This document shows positions 1 to 8,028 of a stretch of 64,000 nt of DNA, piece after piece. Position 1 is the first letter of the stretch. Each line of letters begins with the position of its first letter. This stretch comes from Acidimicrobiia bacterium (GTDB lineage Bacteria > Actinomycetota > Acidimicrobiia > Acidimicrobiales > Poriferisodalaceae). The notes under the pieces are model-generated. The model did no database searches, was not told where the DNA came from, and worked only from the letters and a program-made list of their open reading frames with translations. The position numbers and the translations under genes are program-made. The stretch is from assembly GCA_022826045.1 (NCBI GenBank), contig JAJDVQ010000041.1, positions 1-64,000 of the forward strand, given 5' to 3'.

Positions 1-122
1 GAGCACCAGGTCGTCTTGATCGACGTTGGCGTTTGTGTTTGTTTCCGGCTCTTTTTCGTGGATCCGGAGACCACGGCTCGCTTCTCTCACTTCAACCGTC
101 AAAGTCGAAACCGATCACCCCC
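1..122 (-). ncRNA. ssrA: tmRNA (partial, 5' portion; 3' end outside window)
   Basis: Read on the minus strand, the sequence begins GGGGGTGATCGGTTTCGAC, the typical 5' end of tmRNA (acceptor stem, D-like region). It continues with the conserved GAAGCG block. A pseudoknot like PK1 is visible: CGTGG pairs with CCACG, and TCCGG in the loop pairs with the downstream CCGGA. After an A-rich stretch, a tag reading frame starts at GCC (base 30) and reads ANVDQDDLVL to base 1; the expected final residues and stop lie outside the window. tmRNA rescues stalled ribosomes with SmpB, whose gene is at 16.8 kb. The resume codon is inferred by comparison with the mycobacterial tag ADSHQRDYALAA. Confidence 0.9.
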
Positions 123-238
123 AAGGTGGTTGGCGGAGCCCGCGCTGTGCGGGTCCCGTTCGGCGGGTTACCACCCTAGCGATGGGCTGTGACGGGCCGA
201 GCGCGGCGTCGTGACGGTCTGATGGCGAGAATGCTGGG

Positions 239-574
239 GTGAGCGATCCGCGGCCGCAGGCTGCGCTGTGGGGTGACGAGCGCCACGGCGGTGCGTGCGT
301 CGTGCTCGCTGATGATGCACCGCTGGGGACGGGTGGCCGCGAAGCGCCGGATGGCGGGCTGTCGAGCCCGTCGCTGCCGGAGCGGCTGGCGTCGGCGGCG
401 TTGGCGGTGACGCACGAACGGCTCGGGCGGGGCCGGTGGGTGAGCCGGGTTCGAGTGACCGTGGCCAGCTTCGGCGTACTCCCTGTCGGCGCCGACGCTG
501 CCTGCATCCGCGGTTGCAGTAGGGGATGCCCTTCACGTCGAATGACGCGTCAGCGGGGACACGCTGAGGAATAG
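239..574 (+). CDS. hypothetical ORF, doubtful
   Basis: This 111-codon GTG-start ORF lies between tmRNA and an aminotransferase remnant. Its third codon positions are mostly G or C through about residue 90, which suggests coding, but the product (LWGDERHGGACVVLADD near the start) matches no family I recognise. The last 20 residues are Arg/Cys-rich and look like read-through into non-coding DNA. It may be a real small gene, the start of a truncated gene or chance. There is no clear ribosome binding site. Confidence 0.22.
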   Translation: MSDPRPQAALWGDERHGGACVVLADDAPLGTGGREAPDGGLSSPSLPERLASAALAVTHERLGRGRWVSRVRVTVASFGVLPVGADAACIRGCSRGCPSRRMTRQRGHAEE

Positions 575-810
575 CGACGTGCCGGGGCAGCCTGTTCCGG
601 GTGCACCCCTACCAGCGCCACATCCGCAACTACCGCGGCTCCTACCAGTCCAGCGACGAGAAGGCAGTCATCGAGCAGTTCGGGCTGCGCATGCAGGCCA
701 ACGGCGTCTGCTTCATCGGCGACAGCCTGGGCTCGCTGAATCTGGCCACCGCCGACGACGACATCGAGCACTTCCTGATGGTCGCAACAGCCTCGCTGCC
801 GGGGGGATAA
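568..810 (+). pseudogene. C-terminal remnant of a class III aminotransferase (HemL-like)
   Basis: About 78 codons, open from just after a stop at 565-567, encode RGSLFRVHPYQRHIRNYRG and end FLMVATASLPGG. This is plainly homologous to the last 75 residues of the intact aminotransferase at 2024-3358 (RGSLFKVHPHTRHIRNYRD). The N-terminal four-fifths, including the PLP lysine, is missing, so it cannot be a working enzyme. Divergence between the two copies argues for an old paralogue rather than a recent local duplication. The stop lies ten bases before the Rieske oxygenase start. Confidence 0.8.
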
Positions 811-819
811 TGCGGGGCA

Positions 820-1965
820 ATGCCGACGACGCCGCTTGACCACGACGCTCCTGTCAATATCGCTACGGGCTTCGACGCCGACCCTGCCAACTCGCTGTCA
901 TTGCATGCCGATGCGTACATCTCCCAGCGATGGCACGACATCGAGCAGCGTGAGGTGTTCGCTCGCAGCTGGCAGTGGGCGTGCCATGTCGAGTCGCTGC
1001 GCAACCCCGGCGACTACGTGGCGCTGGAGGTCGCCGGCATGCCGGTCGCGCTGGTGCGAGGCAATGACGGCGAGCTGCGGGCGTTCTACAACGTCTGCCA
1101 GCACCGGGCGCATCACGTGCTTGCCGGGGCCGGCAACACCGGCAGCATCGTGTGCCCCTACCACGGCTGGGCCTACGATCTGTCGGGTCGGCTGCACCGG
1201 GCGCGCGAGACGGACCGGGTGCCGGGGTTCGACCCGTCGCAGATCTGCCTGCAGGCAGTGCGGGCCGAGGAGTTCGGCGGCTTCGTCTATGTCAACCTCG
1301 ACCCCGACGCGGAAGCGCTGGCTGTCCAATCCGGTGACTTCGGCGCTGAGATCGCCCGCTGGGCGCCCGACGTGGCCGAGCTGACCCACGTCCGGCGTTT
1401 CAGCTACGAGATCGCATCCAATTGGAAGAACGTCGTCGACAATTTCCTCGAGTGCTACCACTGCCACATCGCCCATCCCGATTTCGTGACGCTGGTGGAG
1501 ATGGACACCTACCGCGTCACCACCCACGGCATCTACTCCAGCCACATGGCACGCGCCGGCCACTCGGACAACTCGGCCTACGACGTCGAAGGCTCCAGCG
1601 TGAAGGATCTCGCCGTGTGGTGGCTGTGGCCCAACACCTGCCTGATGCGCTACCCCGGACGCGGCAACTTCAGCATCATGCAGATGGTGCCCACCGGGCC
1701 CGAGACGACCCACGAGACGATCGACTTCTACTTCGAATCGGCAGAGCTGGACCCTGGGGACATCGAGTCGATGCGCTACATCGACGAGATCCTCCAGCCC
1801 GAGGACATCGGCATCGTGGAGAGCGTCCAGAACGGGATGCGCACGCCGGCGTTCACCCAGGGCCGCATCGTGTGCGATCCAGACGGCTCCGGGCTCTCCG
1901 AGCACGGCGTGCACCACTTCCACGGGCTTGTGCTTGACGCCTACCGCCGCGCCGGCGCCATCTAG
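820..1965 (+). CDS. Rieske non-heme iron oxygenase, alpha subunit (betaine/carnitine oxygenase-like)
   Basis: This 381-residue oxygenase component has a Rieske [2Fe-2S] centre with ligands Cys93, His95, Cys112 and His115 (CQH, then CPYHGW). A catalytic domain follows with the mononuclear iron motif ECYHCHIAH (His214, His219). The C-terminal stretch ending in VHHFH resembles the glycine betaine demethylase, choline and carnitine oxygenase branch, so N-demethylation or hydroxylation of a quaternary amine is a reasonable guess; the substrate is not proven. Such enzymes need a ferredoxin-type reductase, and none is nearby. The ATG at 820 follows the aminotransferase remnant directly. The next gene, an aminotransferase, is on the same strand and may be co-transcribed. 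Confidence 0.85.
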   Translation: MPTTPLDHDAPVNIATGFDADPANSLSLHADAYISQRWHDIEQREVFARSWQWACHVESLRNPGDYVALEVAGMPVALVRGNDGELRAFYNVCQHRAHHVLAGAGNTGSIVCPYHGWAYDLSGRLHRARETDRVPGFDPSQICLQAVRAEEFGGFVYVNLDPDAEALAVQSGDFGAEIARWAPDVAELTHVRRFSYEIASNWKNVVDNFLECYHCHIAHPDFVTLVEMDTYRVTTHGIYSSHMARAGHSDNSAYDVEGSSVKDLAVWWLWPNTCLMRYPGRGNFSIMQMVPTGPETTHETIDFYFESAELDPGDIESMRYIDEILQPEDIGIVESVQNGMRTPAFTQGRIVCDPDGSGLSEHGVHHFHGLVLDAYRRAGAI

Positions 1966-2023
1966 CCATCCAGCCGCTGCAGCATTCCGTCCGCCGTTGC
2001 ATCGGCTCTGCGACACTGAGCCG

Positions 2024-3358
2024 ATGACGGAACGGATCGGGTCACCTGCGGGAGGCCGACGCTCGGAGTCGCAGTCGGCTGCGCTGTATGAGAAGGCGCA
2101 CCAGTGGATTCCCGACGGCGTGTCGCGGGCGACGCTGTTGCGGCGGCCGAACCCGATCTACGTGGATCACGGCCAGGGTGCCTGGGTCACCGATGTCGAC
2201 GGCAATCGCTACTTGGACTGCAACAACAACTTCACCTCGATCATCGTGGGGCACGCGAATCCGGCTGTGACGGAGGCGGTGAGCGCGCAAATGGCCCGCG
2301 GCACCGCGTTCGCGATGGCCAGCAACGCGGAGATCGAGCTCGCGGCGCTGCTGTGCGATCGGGTGGAGAGCTTCGAGCTGATCCGCTTCTGCAACTCGGG
2401 AACCGAGGCGGTCATGGGAGCGCTCAAGGCAGCCCGTGCATTCACCGGACGGCCGAACGTCATCAAGGTGGAGGGCGCGTACCACGGCACCTATGACCAC
2501 GCCGAAGCGTCGCTGGCGTCGAACCCCACCAACTGGGGCGACGCGGCGGCGCCGGTGACGGTGCCGTACTCGGTCGGCACGCCGGATTCGGTGACCGAGG
2601 AGGTCAGCGTCATCCACTTCAACGATGCCGACGGGGCTCGTGCGGCGATCCGGCGCCAGGGCGAGCGCTTGGCCGCGGTGCTGCTCGACGTGATGCCGAG
2701 CCAGGTCGGGCTGCCGGCCATCGAGCCCGACTTCATAGCGGCGGTTCGCGACACCACCCGCGAGGTGGGTGCGCTGCTGGTGCTCGACGAGGTGATCTCG
2801 TTCCGGCTGGGTTACAGCGGGGCGCAGACGCTGCTGGGCATCGAGCCCGACCTCACCGCAGTGGCCAAGATCATCGGCGGAGGCTTCCCTGTCGGCGGGG
2901 TGGCAGGGCGCGATGGGCCGATGTCGACGTTTGCCCGGTCCGGCGGCGCTCGGGCCAAGGTGCCCTCGGGCGGGACGTTCACGGCGAATCCCGTCACCAT
3001 GGCCGCCGGATTCGCGACGATGAGCCAACTCGACCACGACGCCTTCGTCCGCTTGGACGACATGGGCGAGGCCGTGCGCGGCGGCCTGCGTGCCGCCATT
3101 GAGCGGGCCGGAGTCGACTGGCAGGTAACCGGCCGCGGGAGCCTGTTCAAGGTGCATCCCCACACAAGGCACATCCGCAACTACCGCGACGCTCACCTCA
3201 GCAGCGACGAGGCAGCCGAACTGGAACGCTTCGAGCACGCCGTCCAAGCGGCTGGCGTCTATCTCTCCGGCGGCGGATTCGGCAGTCTCAGCCTGGCTGC
3301 CACCGACGAAGACATCGCATTTCTCCTCGACGGCGCCGCGGCTGCGTTTGCGGCCTGA
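2024..3358 (+). CDS. class III PLP-dependent aminotransferase (HemL-like)
   Basis: The product is a 444-residue fold-type I, class III PLP enzyme. Visible features are CNSGTEAV (phosphate binding, 123-130), the PLP-interacting Asp255 in LVLDEV and the Schiff-base Lys282 in AKIIGGGFPVGG. The lysine context resembles glutamate-1-semialdehyde aminomutase, but the catabolic neighbourhood (oxygenase, amidases) suggests an amino acid or amine aminotransferase or mutase rather than haem synthesis. The ORF track start at 1928 overlaps the upstream gene; I prefer ATG 2024, where family similarity begins (YEKAHQWIPDGVSR). A truncated paralogue lies at 568-810. Confidence 0.85.
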   Translation: MTERIGSPAGGRRSESQSAALYEKAHQWIPDGVSRATLLRRPNPIYVDHGQGAWVTDVDGNRYLDCNNNFTSIIVGHANPAVTEAVSAQMARGTAFAMASNAEIELAALLCDRVESFELIRFCNSGTEAVMGALKAARAFTGRPNVIKVEGAYHGTYDHAEASLASNPTNWGDAAAPVTVPYSVGTPDSVTEEVSVIHFNDADGARAAIRRQGERLAAVLLDVMPSQVGLPAIEPDFIAAVRDTTREVGALLVLDEVISFRLGYSGAQTLLGIEPDLTAVAKIIGGGFPVGGVAGRDGPMSTFARSGGARAKVPSGGTFTANPVTMAAGFATMSQLDHDAFVRLDDMGEAVRGGLRAAIERAGVDWQVTGRGSLFKVHPHTRHIRNYRDAHLSSDEAAELERFEHAVQAAGVYLSGGGFGSLSLAATDEDIAFLLDGAAAAFAA

Positions 3359-3422
3359 GTCGAGACGACGCCGCAGAATCGAGCCCCGACGCGGACTCCA
3401 ACTGGCTCCTAGTCTCAGCACG

Positions 3423-4895
3423 ATGACGGGCGAAACCGACACAGATCCGAACTTCTTGCCAGCGGTCGAGCTGGCCTCGCTGATCCGCCGGGGGCGCGTG
3501 TCGGCGGCGGAGGCGCTCGAGGGTGCGATCAGCCGGTACGAGCGATTCAACCCCGCAGTCAACGCGGTGATCGTGACCCGGATCGATGAGGCGCGCGAGC
3601 GGGCTGCTGCCGCCGACGCGGCCTTGGCGGCCGGGGAATGCTGGGGGCTGCTGCACGGCGTGCCGATGACCATCAAGGAAGCGTTCGACTGGGCAGGCAC
3701 GCCGTCCACATGGGGCAATCCGGCGTGGGCCGACAACGTGGCCGAAGCTGACGCCGTCACGGTGGCGCGCTGCCTCGACGCCGGCGCGGTGATCTGGGGC
3801 AAGACCAATGTGCCGCTCATGCTGGGCGACTGGCAGAGCTTCAACGACATCTACGGCTGCACCAACAACCCGTGGGACGTGACCCGCACGCCGGGCGGCT
3901 CCTCGGGGGGCTCGGCGGTGGCGCTGGCGACCGGGATGGCGTCGCTGGAGCTGGGCTCTGATATCGGTGCGTCCATCCGGAACCCGGCGCACTATTGCGG
4001 CGTGTTCGGCCATAAGCCGACCTTCGGTCTGGTGCCCGACGGCGGTCACGCAGTGCCCGGCGCGCTGGTCGGCAGCGACATCGCGGTGTGCGGCCCGCTG
4101 GCGCGCAGCGCTGCTGACTTGGGTGCGGCACTCGATGTGCTGGCCGGTCCGGCTGGCCTGGACGCGCACGGTTACAGCGTCGCGCTGCAGCCCGAACACC
4201 GCGACACGCTGAGGGCGTTCCGGGTGGGTGTGATGCTCGACACGCCGGTGATCCGCAACTCGACCGCCATGATCGACACGCTGCAGCGGGCTGTGGATGC
4301 GCTGGCAGCTGCAGGCGCCGATGTCAGCGAAGCCGCGCCCGACATCGACCAGCACGAGTTCCACGAGAACTACCTGATGCTGCTGCGCGCCGCCACCGGT
4401 GCGCTGGCCGACGAGGCGATGTGGAGCGACGCGCAGTCGCGTGCGCACCGGTACAACGACGGCGAGGGCGACTACCAGTCGCTGGTCGACTATGCGATGA
4501 CGATGAGCCACCGCGAGTGGTTCATGCACCACAACAAGCGCGAGGGCTACCGGGCTGCCTGGGCGAGATTCTTCGACGATTACGACCTGCTGCTGTGTCC
4601 GATCGCTGCGTCGGCCGCATTCGTGCACGACCACACCGGCACCCGTCCCTCTCGCACCATCGACATCGACGGCCGCCAGGAGCTCGGCGTGGATCAGCTC
4701 TTCTGGGCGGGTTGGAGCTGCAGCGTGTACCTGCCGGGCACCGTTGCCCCTGTGGGGCTGACGGCTGACGGGCTGAACTTGCCGGTCGGCATGCAGATCG
4801 TTGCCCCGCACTTGGGCGACCGGCGCGGCATCCGCTATGCATCGCTCATCGAGCGCACGCTCGGCGGCTTCGTCTCGCCCCCCGGCTATGAGTAG
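3423..4895 (+). CDS. amidase (amidase signature family)
   Basis: This 490-residue amidase-signature hydrolase carries the Ser-cisSer-Lys triad: Lys85 (MTIKEAF), Ser160 (TPGGSSGGS) and Ser184 (GSDIGASIR). Members cleave linear amides, and the substrate cannot be read from sequence. I chose ATG 3423 because the preceding 25 codons are Arg-rich and unlike the family. It follows the aminotransferase by 64 bp on the same strand, which suggests that amide hydrolysis and amino-group transfer belong to one catabolic route. A second, divergent amidase is at 8029-9471. Confidence 0.9.
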   Translation: MTGETDTDPNFLPAVELASLIRRGRVSAAEALEGAISRYERFNPAVNAVIVTRIDEARERAAAADAALAAGECWGLLHGVPMTIKEAFDWAGTPSTWGNPAWADNVAEADAVTVARCLDAGAVIWGKTNVPLMLGDWQSFNDIYGCTNNPWDVTRTPGGSSGGSAVALATGMASLELGSDIGASIRNPAHYCGVFGHKPTFGLVPDGGHAVPGALVGSDIAVCGPLARSAADLGAALDVLAGPAGLDAHGYSVALQPEHRDTLRAFRVGVMLDTPVIRNSTAMIDTLQRAVDALAAAGADVSEAAPDIDQHEFHENYLMLLRAATGALADEAMWSDAQSRAHRYNDGEGDYQSLVDYAMTMSHREWFMHHNKREGYRAAWARFFDDYDLLLCPIAASAAFVHDHTGTRPSRTIDIDGRQELGVDQLFWAGWSCSVYLPGTVAPVGLTADGLNLPVGMQIVAPHLGDRRGIRYASLIERTLGGFVSPPGYE

Positions 4896-4991
4896 GCGGC
4901 CGAGACTGCCGGCGCGGTGCTTGGCGGCCATGCCGGCACCGCCATCGAATGTCGGGCTCGCCGGGCGCGCTGTCTGCTAGAGAACTAGGCC

Positions 4992-5897
4992 GTGACGAAC
5001 ACCCCCGCGACAGACCCCCCCGCGACAGACGACACAGGGGCCGTCGATGCGGCCTTGAACGAACTGCTGGACCTGTTGGACCTGCAGCACAACGGCGATG
5101 GGACCGACACGTTCCGCGGCAAGGGCTCCGGCTTCGACGAGTTCGGCCTGTACGGCGGCCACGTGCTGGCGCAGGCGGTCGTTGCTGCGCAGCGGACAGT
5201 TGAAGGAGGCCGCTTGATGAACTCGGTGCACGCCGTGTTCCTGCGGGGCGGCGACGGGATGGCCGATGTCGAGTACACGGTCGACCGCGTGCGCGACGGC
5301 CGGGCGTTCTGCAGCCGTCGGGCTCAGGCACACCAGTTCGACCGTCTCATCTTCGAGCTCATGGCGACGTTCCACGTGCCCGAGTCAGGCAAAGTCGACA
5401 TCGAGTGCCCGTTGCCTGACGACGCGCCGTCGCCCGAATCGCTGCCGACGTACCAGGAGTGCATCGCCGAGGTGGGCCCGATCTTCGGCGAGCAGTGGTC
5501 CTACATGACCCGCCCCGTGGAGTACCGGCTGGCCCACGCCCCGTGGGCGCCGACCGGGCCCTCGCCACGCGGCGGTATCGACTACTGGTTCCGCACACCC
5601 CGGCGGCTGCCCGACGATCCGGCCATCCACGAAGCGGTCATCGCGTACATGAGCGACGACTGCCTCGCCGACAACGTCATCGTGCCCTATGGGGTCACCT
5701 GGCTGGACAGCGAAGTACAGGTGGTGAGCCTGGATCACGCGATGTGGTTCCACGCTCCGGCCCGCGCCGACGAGTGGATCTACTGCGAGCAGCGTCCGCT
5801 GATGGCAGGCGGCAACCGCGGCACCGCCGAGGCTCGCTTCTGGCAAGAAGGCCGCCTCGTGGCCACCGCAGTCCAAGAAGCCCTCGCCCGCCTCTGA
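4992..5897 (+). CDS. tesB: acyl-CoA thioesterase II (TesB-like)
   Basis: The 301-residue product has two hotdog domains. The N-terminal half contains FRGKGSGFDEFGLYGGHVLAQA and the C-terminal half has the typical VSLDHAMWFHAPARADEW segment. TesB enzymes hydrolyse medium- and long-chain acyl-CoA to free acid and CoA in the cytoplasm. The start is GTG 4992, and the first 15 residues are a low-complexity Thr/Pro stretch. It is the last gene of the forward-strand run and meets the reverse-strand CoA-transferase tail to tail. Confidence 0.88.
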   Translation: MTNTPATDPPATDDTGAVDAALNELLDLLDLQHNGDGTDTFRGKGSGFDEFGLYGGHVLAQAVVAAQRTVEGGRLMNSVHAVFLRGGDGMADVEYTVDRVRDGRAFCSRRAQAHQFDRLIFELMATFHVPESGKVDIECPLPDDAPSPESLPTYQECIAEVGPIFGEQWSYMTRPVEYRLAHAPWAPTGPSPRGGIDYWFRTPRRLPDDPAIHEAVIAYMSDDCLADNVIVPYGVTWLDSEVQVVSLDHAMWFHAPARADEWIYCEQRPLMAGGNRGTAEARFWQEGRLVATAVQEALARL

Positions 5898-5953
5898 CGC
5901 GCTCCGCTGCTCTGCCCTGCCCGGCCCGCAGCTGCGGCCGGCAGCAGGGACGT

Positions 5954-7117
5954 TCAGGCGACGATGCCCTTGTTGCGGAGGGCGGCGATCTCGGCGGGGG
6001 AGCGGCCCAGCTCGGCCAGCACTTCGTCGGTGTGCTCGCCCTTGGCCGGGGCGAGGCGCTCCAGCGCGGTCGGTGTCTTGGAAAACCGGGCCGGAAAGCG
6101 GGTGGTGCGGACCTGGCCCGCCACGAGGTGATGGTGGGTGAGCACCGTCTCGTTGTGCTGCACCTGGGGGTCATCGAACACTTCGGTGATGTCGAGCACA
6201 GGCGCACAGGGAACGTCGGCGCTCTCGAGCAGCTTGAGCGCCTCGGCCGTGGTGAACTCGCCGAGCAGCTCGGCGAACTCCTGCTGGTGCTCATTCGAGT
6301 TCCGTATCCGGGCCTCGCGAGTGGCAAAGCGGGGATCGTCGGCCAGGTGCGCCACATCGAGCGCCAGGCACACGCGGCGGTACTGGTCGTCTGACGGCCA
6401 GATGGCGCCCACAGCGCCGTCGGTGGTCTTCCACGGGCTGTACCACTCGCTGTAGGACGGCGTGGGCGTGGCGTCGGGCACCGACTCGTTCCAGAAGTAG
6501 TCGAGCCACATCCACGACAGCGTCGAATCGAGCAGGTTCACCTCGACGTGCTGGCCGCCGGCGCCGTTCGCCCGGGCCAGCAGGGCCCCGAGGACTGCTT
6601 GAGCCCCCGTCATCGCCGTGGTCTTGTCCGCCGTGGCGGACTTGACGAAGTCGCCGCCCTGCGCCTCGGTCATGCCCGTCAGCGACTGGATGATCGGGTC
6701 GTACACCGGCTGGTGGGCATAAGGCCCGTCGGGGCCGAATCCCGACACCGACAGGTACACGAGTTCATCGTTGACGGCACTGAGATCGTCGTAGCCGATG
6801 CGAAGGCGCTCGGCCACGCCGGGGCGGAAGTTCTGGACGAACACGTCGGCGCCTTCGACGAGCTGCAGCAGGATCTCGCGCCCGCGCTCGTCGCGGATGT
6901 CGAGATCCATGCCGCGCTTGTTGCGATGCATCTGTACCCAGCAGCCCGATTGATCGCCCACGATCGCACCAGTGAGGCGCATGACATCAGAAGCACCCAC
7001 CTTCTCGATCAGCACGACATCGGCGCCCATCTCGGCGAGATGCGATGACACCCATGCTCCGGCGACTGCCGAAGAGACATCGACCACCTTGATGCCGTCG
7101 AGCGGTCCGGTTCCCAT
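5954..7117 (-). CDS. CaiB/BaiF family (class III) CoA-transferase
   Basis: The 387-residue protein begins PLDGIKVVDVSSAVAGAWVSSHLAEMGADV, the hallmark N-terminus of class III CoA-transferases. Asp140 in HQPVYDPIIQ aligns with the catalytic aspartate that forms the acyl anhydride intermediate in formyl-CoA transferase. These enzymes move CoA between carboxylic acids without a ping-pong glutamate. The substrate is unknown. The gene follows the alpha/beta hydrolase at 7127-7939 by only 9 bp on the same strand, so both are probably one transcript together with the amidase upstream. Confidence 0.9.
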   Translation of the reverse strand: MGTGPLDGIKVVDVSSAVAGAWVSSHLAEMGADVVLIEKVGASDVMRLTGAIVGDQSGCWVQMHRNKRGMDLDIRDERGREILLQLVEGADVFVQNFRPGVAERLRIGYDDLSAVNDELVYLSVSGFGPDGPYAHQPVYDPIIQSLTGMTEAQGGDFVKSATADKTTAMTGAQAVLGALLARANGAGGQHVEVNLLDSTLSWMWLDYFWNESVPDATPTPSYSEWYSPWKTTDGAVGAIWPSDDQYRRVCLALDVAHLADDPRFATREARIRNSNEHQQEFAELLGEFTTAEALKLLESADVPCAPVLDITEVFDDPQVQHNETVLTHHHLVAGQVRTTRFPARFSKTPTALERLAPAKGEHTDEVLAELGRSPAEIAALRNKGIVA

Positions 7118-7126
7118 CGGTGCCCC

Positions 7127-7939
7127 CTAGTGAGCCGGTGCGGCTGCGGTCTGGTGCTGGCGGATGAAGCGGGTCACGGCCTCGTTCCAGCCAGCGGGGT
7201 CGTGAGCGTTCACTGCATGCGACGCTGGCAGATCCACGATCTCGAGGTCGGGAATGCGCTTCGCTGCCGGCACGAGCTGCTGGAAGCGGCCCTCTTCGGT
7301 GCCGTTGGTGAGCAGCACCGGCACCGCGATCTCCCTCAAGCGCTCGCCCAGCGGAATGCCGGCGTTGGTGAGCCGGAAGGTTCCCAGCAGGCCGGCGGCG
7401 TCGTGCTCAGAGAACTCGCCGGCCAGCTTGGCCCGGACCTCCGAGGAGATGCGCGCCGAACGGCCGGGATTGATCCAGCTGTCCCGCAGACTCTCGACGC
7501 CATGGGCTTCGAGCTCCCGGCAGCGGTCTTCCACCAGAGTCGCGATGCGCTCGGCCCACGCCGCAGAATCGCTGAATGCCGATGACGAATTGGTGATGAC
7601 AGCGCCGAACACCCGAGAGGGATGTGCGAGCACGTAGTGCAGGGCCAGCGCCGCACCCAGTGACTGGCCAATGAGCCAGAGGCGATCGGCGCCGAGCCGG
7701 AACCGCAGGCGTTCGAACTCGGTCACGTATCCGCCGGGCCGGTAGCGCTCGTGATCGGCAGGACTGGGGGAGCGGCCGTGACCCCACAGCTCAACCACGA
7801 CGGGGCGGCACACGCTCTGCAGCGCCGCGACGTTGTCGTCCCAGTACGAGCGGCTGCCGAGCGCACCGTGCAGCACGAGCGCAAACGGCCCGGCGCCGTC
7901 GTGCACCACGGCGTGGAGGTGGTCTCGGGGGTCCGTCAT
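7127..7939 (-). CDS. alpha/beta hydrolase
   Basis: The 270-residue protein shows an oxyanion region LVLHGALGS, a nucleophile elbow GQSLG with Ser93 and a late catalytic-His candidate in LPASHAVN. These are the features of a cytoplasmic serine alpha/beta hydrolase of the lactone/ester hydrolase or MenH-like type. It lies between an amidase (upstream) and a CaiB-type CoA-transferase (downstream, 9 bp apart), so it probably acts on an ester or thioester intermediate of the same pathway. No signal peptide is seen. Confidence 0.82.
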   Translation of the reverse strand: MTDPRDHLHAVVHDGAGPFALVLHGALGSRSYWDDNVAALQSVCRPVVVELWGHGRSPSPADHERYRPGGYVTEFERLRFRLGADRLWLIGQSLGAALALHYVLAHPSRVFGAVITNSSSAFSDSAAWAERIATLVEDRCRELEAHGVESLRDSWINPGRSARISSEVRAKLAGEFSEHDAAGLLGTFRLTNAGIPLGERLREIAVPVLLTNGTEEGRFQQLVPAAKRIPDLEIVDLPASHAVNAHDPAGWNEAVTRFIRQHQTAAAPAH

Positions 7940-8028
7940 CGCTCGGGGCTCAGCATGGGTTGCGCGCTGTCACGGCAAGCGGCTCGGGGTGGTCATCTGG
8001 CAGGGCGTGCGGCTGGGTGCTGAGACGC

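Noticed and set aside
115-536. Reverse-strand ORFs over the tmRNA upstream region
   Set aside because: Low-complexity Arg/Pro/Ser translation without family similarity.
2042-3850. 602-codon reverse ORF opposite the aminotransferase and amidase
   Set aside because: Arg/His-rich composition with no family; it is the antisense shadow of two well-supported genes in GC-rich DNA.
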